Of a stretch of DNA of 31,866 nt, positions 23,569-28,301 are shown piece after piece. A model generated the notes under the pieces. It saw only the letters and a program-made list of their open reading frames with translations, was not told where the DNA came from and did not search any database. Source of the DNA: a virus. The stretch spans positions 1 through 31,866 of IMG/VR virus record IMGVR_UViG_3300046777_000349; one strand, given 5' to 3'. The translations under genes were made by a program, and so were the position numbers. Each line of letters opens with the position of its first letter. Position 1 is the first letter of the stretch.

Positions 23569-24136
23569 TGTTTTCCAAGAGCACGGCGTCTGTCGGCGTA
23601 ACGTCGGTGACGTTCATGAACCGCGCCAGCTTCTCTTTGAGCTTGCTCTCAAGCTCCTGATCAGTGATGTCCGTCTTCTTGACCTCGACACGGTCTGTGA
23701 AGAGCGCCACTTCAGTGACTCGACCCAACAACTCCAGAGCACGCAAGCGTATGCGGGCATCCGGGTGCTCTACCTCTTCGAGGATCTTCGACACCGCATA
23801 ACCCCGAAGCTCTTTGGCCTGATTAACGAACTCCCAGTCATAGGCTGTGAGCATGCCAGTGAGGTGGCGCACCGCAGCAGGCGTCTTGAGCGCCAGCAGC
23901 GCTGCTTTTTGCTTGGGATCAGTGTCGGGCTTGACGAGCGACTGGAACGCGCTCTGCGCCAGCGAGGAGGCTGCTGCGGCGTCTGCCGTGTCAGCAGTGG
24001 GCGCTCCCAAAGACTCTAGCCAGTTTGCCGTCTCATGCTGCGCGTCGATGAGCGCCTGGGGAGAAGTCTTCTCCAGCGGTATGACGCTGTCTGCGTCACA
24101 GACAGGCGGCTCAAAGTCAATCAGGTGGTCAAGCAT
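23555..24136 (-). CDS. Putative terminase small subunit
   Basis: The 193-aa product is helical throughout. The central region contains LKTPAAVRHLTGMLTAYDWE, ILEEVEHPDARIRLRALELL and GRVTEVALFTDRVEVKKTDI, the kind of helix-rich oligomerisation and DNA-binding segment seen in small terminases. It is the first leftward gene and overlaps terL by 14 bases, which is the usual terS position. There is no clear SD before the ATG; the reading frame stays open upstream but has no good start there. The candidate promoter at 24169-24197 would give a leader of about 27 nt. Another DNA-binding regulator is the main alternative. Confidence 0.65.
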   Translation of the reverse strand: MLDHLIDFEPPVCDADSVIPLEKTSPQALIDAQHETANWLESLGAPTADTADAAAASSLAQSAFQSLVKPDTDPKQKAALLALKTPAAVRHLTGMLTAYDWEFVNQAKELRGYAVSKILEEVEHPDARIRLRALELLGRVTEVALFTDRVEVKKTDITDQELESKLKEKLARFMNVTDVTPTDAVLLENNEAA

Positions 24137-24168
24137 TTCAAAGCGGGGCTTGCGTCCGAGTTTGGCGC

Positions 24169-24197
24169 AGTGTACAGTTGCAACTGTCTCCTTGCAA
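24169..24197 (-). promoter_or_regulatory. Candidate leftward (late) promoter
   Basis: On the minus strand TTGCAA (24197-24192) and TACACT (24174-24169) are 17 bases apart, each matching 4 of 6 consensus positions. The start of transcription would fall near 24163, about 27 nt before the first gene of the virion operon. The spacer is filled by a perfect 14-bp palindrome, so the promoter is probably controlled by a dimeric regulator. Confidence 0.45.
24174..24187. promoter_or_regulatory. Perfect 14-bp palindrome, operator candidate
   Basis: ACAGTTGCAACTGT reads the same on both strands and lies between the candidate -35 and -10 boxes of the leftward promoter. Size and position are those of a dimeric helix-turn-helix operator. 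No regulator gene is identified in the window. Confidence 0.5.
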
Positions 24198-24241
24198 GTT
24201 TCTACTTGCTTTCTCCCTGAAGCTGCCGAAAGGTGGCCTTG

Positions 24242-24272
24242 AAGCCCCCGATGCCCCTCGGGGGCTTTTTTT
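24242..24272 (+). terminator. Strong intrinsic terminator (rightward)
   Basis: AAGCCCCCGA pairs perfectly with TCGGGGGCTT around a 6-nt loop and is followed by a run of T on the plus strand, continuing TTATTATG. On the minus strand there is no T-run, so it works rightward only. There is no plus-strand gene to its left, so it either insulates the early module from antisense transcription or ends a short non-coding transcript. Confidence 0.8.
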
Positions 24273-24305
24273 ATTATGTCTTGTCAAGAGTTGGACAGAA
24301 AAAGC

Positions 24306-24425
24306 TAGAAATTTTTATGTAGTGGTGGGGGTGGGGCATTTAGCGAAAAATTTGGGTGCGACTTGAAATTTGAAAAATTACGTAGTGTGGGGTGCCGCTA
24401 AAACGTAAAAATTTGTGCAGTGTGG
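24306..24425. repeat. AT-rich iteron-like repeats
   Basis: Four degenerate copies of a block of A/T (AAAAATT or GAAATTTTT) followed by a G-rich tail lie here: GAAATTTTTATGTAGTGG (24308-24325), AAAAATTTGGGTGCG (24346-24360), AAAAATTACGTAGTGTGG (24373-24390) and AAAAATTTGTGCAGTGTGG (24407-24425). All point the same way. In a GC-rich genome such directly repeated AT/G blocks suggest a replication-initiator or regulator binding array. Confidence 0.45.
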
Positions 24426-24543
24426 TTGGGGATTCGTGTTCATACAACGACGCTACCCTTGCCACCAAACCAGGGGGTGGGGGTACGGTGGGGGTCAGAC
24501 TACCGGTCTGTGGTGCAGCAAAAAGGGTCGAAATACCCCCATT

Positions 24544-24552
24544 TGGTATACT
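24544..24552 (+). promoter_or_regulatory. Candidate extended -10 promoter for rightward module
   Basis: TGGTATACT is an extended -10 element (TGn plus TATACT, 5 of 6). There is no -35 match 17 bases upstream, where a GGGT/ACCC inverted repeat (24525-24538) lies instead. Transcription would begin near 24559, giving a leader of about 65 nt that contains the first GAGGAC hairpin. Related TATACT or TGTACT boxes occur at 30740 and 26467. Confidence 0.45.
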
Positions 24553-24584
24553 GAAGGTGTCGATTCGGTGGTCGAGTCGGCAAA

Positions 24585-24601
24585 GAGGACGCTGTGTCCT
24601 C
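24585..24601 (+). repeat. Leader hairpin copy 1 (GAGGAC family)
   Basis: GAGGAC and GTCCTC form a 6-bp stem around GCTGT. ATTCA follows at once and the gene start is 23 nt after the stem, with GGAG in between. Confidence 0.8.
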
Positions 24602-24624
24602 ATTCACTTCAATGGAGTTCTGCC

Positions 24625-25098
24625 ATGTCAAACATCAATCAAGCCCTTGCCGCCATCGACGCATTCGTGCTCACCCTGAACACTGCGACGAAAGTGTTCC
24701 GCCAGTCAATGGTGGATGCTGGTTTCACCACCGCAGAAGACTGCAAGCCCGTCGTGATGCAGTGGGTCAGCAAGAAGTACACCTGCCCCATCGTCGTGTC
24801 CACCAGCAACCGGAACAAGGGCCAGCAAGTGCTCGACAGAAGCGCCAAGTCCTGGATGGCGGCAGACCAAGCGTTCAAGCGGCTCATGGCTGACTTGACC
24901 GGCGATGCCGATGCCCAGGTGTCAGCCAAGGCCGAGAGCGAAGCTGCCGAGGGCGAAGCCGAGGAGTTCGACGTGCCTGCCGAGATCGCCGCTGCCGCTG
25001 CCAAGCTGGTGGCGCTGGTCAATGCGTACGACCTGAAGAAGGGCGAGATGAAGAAGCTGGCCGCACGCGCTGTGGCCGATGCCTTCGCTGCCAAGTGA
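24625..25098 (+). CDS. First rightward gene, helical protein of unknown function
   Basis: ATG at 24625 has GGAG 8 nt upstream, and a frame open further upstream is ignored for lack of an SD. The 157-aa product starts MSNINQALAAIDAFVLTLNT. It is helical with a basic middle (VMQWVSKKYTCPIVVSTSNR, then KSWMAADQAFKRLM), an acidic Ala/Glu stretch (KAESEAAEGEAEEFDVPAEI) and a lysine-rich C-terminal helix. No family is recognised. As the first gene behind the early-type promoter it may be a DNA-binding, replication-accessory or anti-host protein; none of these is shown. Confidence 0.8.
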   Translation: MSNINQALAAIDAFVLTLNTATKVFRQSMVDAGFTTAEDCKPVVMQWVSKKYTCPIVVSTSNRNKGQQVLDRSAKSWMAADQAFKRLMADLTGDADAQVSAKAESEAAEGEAEEFDVPAEIAAAAAKLVALVNAYDLKKGEMKKLAARAVADAFAAK

Positions 25099-25100
25099 TC

Positions 25101-25125
25101 CAAAGAGGACACACCGTCCTCTTTG
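25101..25125 (+). repeat. Leader hairpin copy 2, extended stem
   Basis: CAAAGAGGAC and GTCCTCTTTG form a perfect 10-bp stem around ACACC, 2 nt after the stop of the first rightward gene. It opens a chain of four hairpins. The symmetrical A/T flanks also give it a short T-run of three. Confidence 0.85.
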
Positions 25126-25188
25126 CCGCTACGAGCGTAGCGGGCTGCGTTCGCGCAGCCCAGTGCGCTTGATGCTCCCGTCGGGAGC
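25126..25188 (+). repeat. Chain of three further hairpins in one gap
   Basis: In 63 bases lie CCGCTAC/GTAGCGG (25126-25143, 4-nt loop), GGGCTGCG/CGCAGCCC (25142-25161, TTCG tetraloop) and GCTCCC/GGGAGC (25174-25188, 3-nt loop). All stems are perfect. None has a T-run, so they are not ordinary terminators. The SD (AGGAGAGAG) follows 9 nt later. Confidence 0.8.
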
Positions 25189-25208
25189 GGCGTGCTAGGA
25201 GAGAGATC

Positions 25209-25514
25209 ATGTTGATGACCAAACACCTTCCCTTGCCCCAGCGTTACGCTGGCGGCTATCTGTACAGTGACCGCGTGACAGGCGTGCTGCACGAACCTAA
25301 CGGTGAAGAGTTCGTTCTCCCGATGGAGGTCATCACCTCCAAAGGGCCACAAGACCACGCGGCAAGAGAGGAAGCCTTCGCCGTGTTGGCACTCGCCCAT
25401 ATCGGATCGCTGTACGAGGTGGTACGCGAGTGCCGCCCGGAGGAAGACACCGAGAGAGAAGTCTCGTCCTACCGCAAGGTAAGCGCAAACGAGTGGGTGC
25501 TGCTCGATTGTTGA
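25209..25514 (+). CDS. Unknown 101-aa protein
   Basis: ATG at 25209 follows AGGAGAGAGATC; a second ATG two codons later is also possible. The product begins MLMTKHLPLPQRYAGGYLYS and has a predicted beta hairpin region (VTGVLHEPNGEEFVLPMEV), a helix with repeated Ala (AREEAFAVLALAHIGSLYEV) and an acidic tail. There is no zinc or enzyme motif. It is a soluble small protein of unknown role, flanked on both sides by hairpin chains. Confidence 0.75.
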   Translation: MLMTKHLPLPQRYAGGYLYSDRVTGVLHEPNGEEFVLPMEVITSKGPQDHAAREEAFAVLALAHIGSLYEVVRECRPEEDTEREVSSYRKVSANEWVLLDC

Positions 25515-25525
25515 GCGTAGCGGCT

Positions 25526-25548
25526 AAAGAGGACATTCAGTCCTCTTT
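25526..25548 (+). repeat. Leader hairpin copy 3, extended stem
   Basis: AAAGAGGAC and GTCCTCTTT form a perfect 9-bp stem around ATTCA, 11 nt after the stop of the 101-aa gene. It heads a second chain of four hairpins. Confidence 0.85.
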
Positions 25549-25551
25549 GCC

Positions 25552-25611
25552 AGTGCGCTTCGCACTAGGCGCGGCATGGGCCGCGTCTCATTGGACAGGC
25601 ACGCTGTGCCT
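25552..25611 (+). repeat. Second chain of three further hairpins
   Basis: Within 60 bases lie AGTGCG/CGCACT (25552-25566), CGCGGC/GCCGCG (25570-25585, ATGG loop) and AGGCAC/GTGCCT (25597-25611, GCT loop). Stems are perfect 6-bp units. The SD AAGGAGAGAG follows 2 nt after the last stem. Sequence differs from the chain at 25126-25188 but the layout is the same. Confidence 0.8.
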
Positions 25612-25624
25612 CAAGGAGAGAGTG

Positions 25625-25774
25625 ATGAACATCATCAAAGAAGTCCGCGCTGCGTGGGTTGCACGAGAGTGCAAGCGGCTCATGCCCAGCAACAAGACCG
25701 AGCCTGTGGTGCAGCGCAGGAACCCCCAGCGGGCAGCGAAGAAGTCAGCCAAGCGTGCTGCCAAGGCAGCGTAA
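25625..25774 (+). CDS. Small basic 49-aa protein
   Basis: ATG at 25625 follows AAGGAGAGAGTG. The product starts MNIIKEVRAAWVARECKRLM and ends in an Arg/Lys/Ala-rich tail (RRNPQRAAKKSAKRAAKAA) that resembles histone-like or nucleic-acid-binding tails. The frame is open further upstream through the hairpin chain, but the SD and small-gene context favour the short form. Function unknown. Confidence 0.7.
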   Translation: MNIIKEVRAAWVARECKRLMPSNKTEPVVQRRNPQRAAKKSAKRAAKAA

Positions 25775-25780
25775 CCCAAA

Positions 25781-25796
25781 GGGGTGTCAACACCCC
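25781..25796 (+). repeat. Leader hairpin copy 4, stem-substituted variant
   Basis: GGGGTG pairs with CACCCC around TCAA. It is followed by ATTCAA and AAGGAGAAAGCA, exactly as in the GAGGAC copies, with the start codon 21 nt after the stem. Both arms differ from the family sequence yet still pair, so the structure is kept while the sequence changed. Confidence 0.8.
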
Positions 25797-25817
25797 ATTC
25801 AACCCAAGGAGAAAGCA

Positions 25818-26033
25818 ATGAAGATCTTCGTTGGACACGGTGCCTATTCAGGCGCAAACCATTTGCGGGTGCACGGCACCACGCACGGTGCCGTGATGGA
25901 CCTGATCCGTCGCGGTGTTGACCGCACGGTTGCCCGTGCCAAGGTGACCGCTGCCATCTCCCGCCCGTACGGGTGGGAAGTGGTGCGCTGCCGCAGCGAG
26001 GTGGTCGAGATCACCCGGCGTGACGATCTGTAA
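25818..26033 (+). CDS. Unknown 71-aa protein
   Basis: ATG at 25818 follows the shared leader AAGGAGAAAGCA. The product starts MKIFVGHGAYSGANHLRVHG, has a helix with RRGVDRTVARAKVTAAISRP and ends in a short beta-like region and RRDDL. It is basic and compact, with a Gly/His-rich first third. I do not recognise a family; a DNA-binding or regulatory role would fit charge and size only. Confidence 0.7.
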   Translation: MKIFVGHGAYSGANHLRVHGTTHGAVMDLIRRGVDRTVARAKVTAAISRPYGWEVVRCRSEVVEITRRDDL

Positions 26034-26046
26034 TCAGGAGAGCGCA

Positions 26047-26250
26047 ATGAGCAAGTCCTTCAAAGGCGAAGACCGCCGCGCTGCGGCGCAGGCCCACCGC
26101 GCACGCCGCACTGCGCGGCTTGATAAGTTTCTTGAATCACACGATTCAAAGATTGAATCTCTCACCAAGCGGGACAGGACACCACAATGTGGAACGATGG
26201 ACGCAAGTCCCGAGCGTAAACGTGCGTGGACACCACTCAGGCAGCGCTAA
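26047..26250 (+). CDS. Small basic 67-aa protein
   Basis: ATG at 26047 follows AGGAGAGCGCA, 13 nt after the previous stop. The product (MSKSFKGEDRRAAAQAHRAR, then RRTARLDKFLESHDSKIESL) is highly charged and helical at the start and becomes Pro/Arg-rich at the end. No domain is recognised. It is the last gene before a strong terminator, so it closes the first rightward transcription unit. Confidence 0.6.
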   Translation: MSKSFKGEDRRAAAQAHRARRTARLDKFLESHDSKIESLTKRDRTPQCGTMDASPERKRAWTPLRQR

Positions 26251-26315
26251 GTGGTTGATGCGTAAGGCGTTGGCCATATACATATAGATAGTGTTTAGTG
26301 TTTATATTTATATAT

Positions 26316-26375
26316 AAGGCTGGGAATGTGGCCATATGGACGAGCCTGCTTCCCAGCCTTTTCTTTTTTTCTTTT
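26316..26375 (+). terminator. Intrinsic terminator with 23-nt loop
   Basis: AAGGCTGGGAA (26316-26326) and TTCCCAGCCTT (26350-26360) form a perfect 11-bp stem. The loop of 23 nt contains GGCCATATGG. TTCTTTTTTTCTTTT follows. The T-tract is strong, and the large loop is unusual. Confidence 0.8.
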
Positions 26376-26546
26376 GCCTTTGCCCCGTTTGCCTGTATCA
26401 ATGTGCCAAAAAAGTGCACACTACACGTCTGATGCCTCGCCGCCCTTGTGTGACAATGACTTACGGTGTACTGAATGCTGTCCAAACAAGCTCTAGATTG
26501 GGCCATCACTGGACGCAGCACTTTTAACTTTGGCAACGATTAACCC

Positions 26547-26569
26547 AATGAGGACACGCTGTCCTCATT
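26547..26569 (+). repeat. Leader hairpin copy 5, 10-bp stem
   Basis: AATGAGGACA and TGTCCTCATT form a perfect 10-bp stem around CGC. The start codon of the zinc-ribbon gene is 24 nt after the GTCCTC arm, with ATTCAA and AAGGAG between them. Confidence 0.85.
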
Positions 26570-26590
26570 CAACCTCGAAGGAGAACCTCC

Positions 26591-27391
26591 GTGTCTGTGC
26601 CTTTCTACGACCGCGTCACCGCTGTGTGCCCTGGCTGCAAGCGCCGCCAGCACCTCGACGTCTACCGAAAATGGTTGGATGGGCGCTTCGGTCAGCATGC
26701 GCTGTGCGTGGCATGTGAGCCGAGTGTGAAGCCTGAGTACCCCGAGCGCAGCGAGTTGCGTAAGGAGCGGGACTTCCTCGCTGAGAAAGCCGAGCGCTTT
26801 GCGAAGCCGAAGAAGCTGGTGCCGATGGCGACCTGCCCTGGATGCGAACGCTTGCTCAAGCTGCACCTTTTCCGCAAGTGGTGGGGTACCAAGCGGATCA
26901 AGCGCACGCTGTGCATTGACTGTGAGCCTGAGCGCAGGCTGGAGGATCTGAAGCCTGCCGAGCGTGCCGTGATGGTAGACCTGGGCAGGGCAACGCCCAC
27001 CCGTGTGGCGAACCTCAACGAGGCAGATGCTCAGGCGCAGCGCCAGCGCAGAGCGACGGGTGCCAAGCGCAGGCACAGCATGGCGAGGACGCAGGCATGG
27101 TCGCCCACCTTGCGGGTGCTGCGTGCTGAGAGGGCGTGGTGTCAGAAGAATCTGATCACGCCTGCCTCGCCCGAGTGGCGAGCGTTCTTCGAGGCGTACG
27201 AGACCGCGCTCAATGCAGCGTTGCAGTTGGCTGGGATCAAGAAGCGCAATTCCACCAGCACCACCGAGGTGCCTGCGCCTGAGACCTTCCTGTACCCCGA
27301 GACGCGCCTGTCTCTGCGCCGGCTGTATGCATCGTGTCCCGTGGTGCGAGGTCGTCGGTTGTACCGTGACCCGCTGTGTTTGTCTTGGTAA
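26591..27391 (+). CDS. Tandem zinc-ribbon protein, 266 aa
   Basis: The start is GTG at 26591 with AAGGAG 8 nt upstream, and no ATG fits better. Two related zinc ribbons occur at the N-terminus: CPGCKRRQHLDVYRKWLDGR closed by CVACE (about residues 13-39), and CPGCERLLKLHLFRKWWGTK closed by CIDCE (about 78-104). They are separated by a charged helical linker. The CxxC, aromatic, Arg/Lys, CxxC layout is the type found at the N-terminus of endonuclease VII or HNH-associated phage proteins. The C-terminal half is basic and helical without a visible catalytic motif. Nucleic-acid binding is the likely activity; nuclease activity is not supported. Confidence 0.75.
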   Translation: MSVPFYDRVTAVCPGCKRRQHLDVYRKWLDGRFGQHALCVACEPSVKPEYPERSELRKERDFLAEKAERFAKPKKLVPMATCPGCERLLKLHLFRKWWGTKRIKRTLCIDCEPERRLEDLKPAERAVMVDLGRATPTRVANLNEADAQAQRQRRATGAKRRHSMARTQAWSPTLRVLRAERAWCQKNLITPASPEWRAFFEAYETALNAALQLAGIKKRNSTSTTEVPAPETFLYPETRLSLRRLYASCPVVRGRRLYRDPLCLSW

Positions 27392-27408
27392 GTGAAAGGA
27401 GAGAAGTG

Positions 27409-27597
27409 ATGAAGCAAGTCTGGTTTGTGCAGGGCGCTGACCCTGATTCCCCGATGCCTGTGCTGTTTGCCACCAAGATGGCGGCGGAGATGTACGCACG
27501 GCAAGAGTTCCCCGACGCTCACCCCGATGAGCGCTATGCCCGCATCTTCTACAAGTCTGTGTGGGAAGAGAGTGATATGAAAGGAGAGAAGGAATGA
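27409..27597 (+). CDS. Unknown 62-aa protein
   Basis: ATG at 27409 follows AAAGGAGAGAAGTG, 17 nt after the zinc-ribbon stop. The product (MKQVWFVQGADPDSPMPVLF, then a helix KMAAEMYARQEFPDAHPDER) looks like a small alpha/beta domain and ends in a charged tail. It overlaps the next start by four bases. No hairpin precedes it, so it is read with the zinc-ribbon gene. Family unknown. Confidence 0.7.
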   Translation: MKQVWFVQGADPDSPMPVLFATKMAAEMYARQEFPDAHPDERYARIFYKSVWEESDMKGEKE

Positions 27598-27824
27598 AAG
27601 CAAAAGAAATAGATGCGCTGCCCCCGGGATCAGTGCTTCGCATACCACTGTTGGCTGCCCCGTTCAACACCTACGAGTGGGTGCGTATGCAGGATGCCCC
27701 GAGCATGCAGTTCACGGGAGGACTATTCTGCCCTGTCACGGGTGAGTGGACCGGGTGGCAGTCACTCTGTTGGATGGAGGACGAAGTTGAGCTTGTGAAG
27801 CAAGGAGAAACCGATGTCGAGTGA
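27594..27824 (+). CDS. Unknown 76-aa protein
   Basis: The ATG overlaps the previous stop (ATGA), with AAAGGAGAGAAGG as SD. The product has LPPGSVLRIPLLAAPFNTYE, YEWVRMQDAPSMQFTGGLFC and WTGWQSLCWMEDEVELVKQG blocks: a small Trp-rich beta-type protein with an acidic end. There is no membrane segment. Function unknown; it is translated together with its neighbours. Confidence 0.7.
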   Translation: MKAKEIDALPPGSVLRIPLLAAPFNTYEWVRMQDAPSMQFTGGLFCPVTGEWTGWQSLCWMEDEVELVKQGETDVE

Positions 27825-27888
27825 AGATATCGGCCTGTTGGCTGTGTGCGTGGTAGCCGCGTTGCTACTGATGTTTGGTGTGATTTAA
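27814..27888 (+). CDS. 24-aa single-TM microprotein
   Basis: An ATG at 27814 with AAGGAGAAACC just upstream opens 24 codons (MSSEDIGLLAVCVVAALLLM, then FGVI) ending at 27888. It overlaps the end of the 76-aa gene by 11 bases. The short acidic start and about 18 hydrophobic residues form a single transmembrane helix. Its SD is as good as those of the larger genes, and it fills the space before the next SD. A membrane microprotein affecting the host envelope or another phage protein is possible. Confidence 0.55.
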   Translation: MSSEDIGLLAVCVVAALLLMFGVI

Positions 27889-27898
27889 GGAGAGAGTG

Positions 27899-28189
27899 AT
27901 GAGCAATGACAGAACCTACAACGGCTGGTCCACATACGAGACGTGGCTGGTGAACCTGTGGCTTACCAATGACCGCGATCTGTACGCTGCGCTGCACGAC
28001 GATGTCGTGTCAGCAGACACGCTGTTCGATGCGAAGGAGACACTCATGGCATGGATGGACGCTGCGTACGACACGTTCCTCGAAGCCGCTGGTGCTGCGC
28101 ATGGTGGGTTGTTCCCCGACCTGCTCAAGGGAGCGCTCAACGAGGTCAACTGGTACGAGATCGCCAAGAACTGGCGTGACGAGGAGTGA
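27899..28189 (+). CDS. Conserved small phage protein (NGWSTYETWLVNLWL family)
   Basis: The start is ATG at 27899 (MSNDRTYNGWSTYETW), with AAGGAGAGAGTG upstream. The Trp-rich N-terminal signature NGWSTYETWLVNLWLTND is shared by a widespread family of small proteins in phages and mobile elements; I recall it as DUF7249, unverified. The 96-aa product continues with acidic helices (ADTLFDAKETLMAWMDAAYD) and ends YEIAKNWRDEE. Its function is not known in the family. It is followed by a gap with three hairpin structures. Confidence 0.8.
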   Translation: MSNDRTYNGWSTYETWLVNLWLTNDRDLYAALHDDVVSADTLFDAKETLMAWMDAAYDTFLEAAGAAHGGLFPDLLKGALNEVNWYEIAKNWRDEE

Positions 28190-28233
28190 GGGGAGATCTC
28201 TCCCCACAAGGGTGGCCGCTGCCTTCCAGCGGC
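28190..28233 (+). repeat. Two hairpins after conserved small gene
   Basis: GGGGAGA and TCTCCCC (28190-28205) lie immediately after the stop. GCCGCTG and CAGCGGC (28215-28233) follow with a 5-nt loop. Neither has a T-run. They precede leader hairpin copy 6, making a chain of three. Confidence 0.75.
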
Positions 28234-28243
28234 ATGTGTCAAC

Positions 28244-28283
28244 GAGGACATGTTGTCCTGCTTGCAGCAGGAATAGAGTCCTC
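28244..28283 (+). repeat. Leader hairpin copy 6, interrupted by an insertion
   Basis: GAGGACA is followed by TGT and TGTCCT as in other copies, but about 23 extra bases then intervene before a second GAGTCCTC and the usual ATTCAA. The extra segment itself has TCCTGC/GCAGGA pairing. The original GAGGAC can still pair with either GTCCT arm. The start codon lies 18 nt after the distal arm. Confidence 0.7.
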
Positions 28284-28301
28284 ATTCAAAGGAGTTATGC
28301 A

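Larger units (their letters stand above)
24137..24624. other. Divergent control region (488 bp, no gene)
   Basis: No frame here has both a usable start and SD. The stretch separates the leftward virion operon from the rightward early-type module. It contains a leftward promoter with an embedded palindrome, a rightward intrinsic terminator, an AT-rich block with iteron-like repeats, G-rich tracts (GGTGGGGGTGGGG and a later GGGGGTGGGGG), an imperfect CAGAC/GTCTG inverted repeat (24496-24510) and an extended -10 promoter. It is the only region in the window with the look of a major regulatory or replication start site. Confidence 0.7.
26251..26590. other. 340-bp gap: AT island, terminator, leader hairpin
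   Basis: No gene is supported here. A 31-codon Cys-containing frame starting at 26401 has no SD. The gap holds an AT-only-like island (26274-26316), a long-loop terminator (26316-26375), a T-rich tract, a weak TGTACT box (26467-26472) that could be a -10, and leader hairpin copy 5. GGCCATAT occurs twice, before the AT island and inside the terminator loop. It is a transcription-unit boundary. Confidence 0.65.

Noticed and set aside
24137-24624. Prophage attachment site or integrase-linked site
   Set aside because: No integrase gene, no tRNA fragment and no direct-repeat pair is visible; the repeats fit a control region better.
26401-26496. A 31-codon Cys-containing frame (MCQKSAHYTSDASPPL start) in the 340-bp gap
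   Set aside because: There is no SD before the ATG and no coupling to a neighbour; a chance frame is more likely.
26540-27670. A 376-codon minus-strand frame across the zinc-ribbon gene and neighbours
   Set aside because: It is antisense to four genes with good SDs, crosses two leader regions and has a shadow-type composition.
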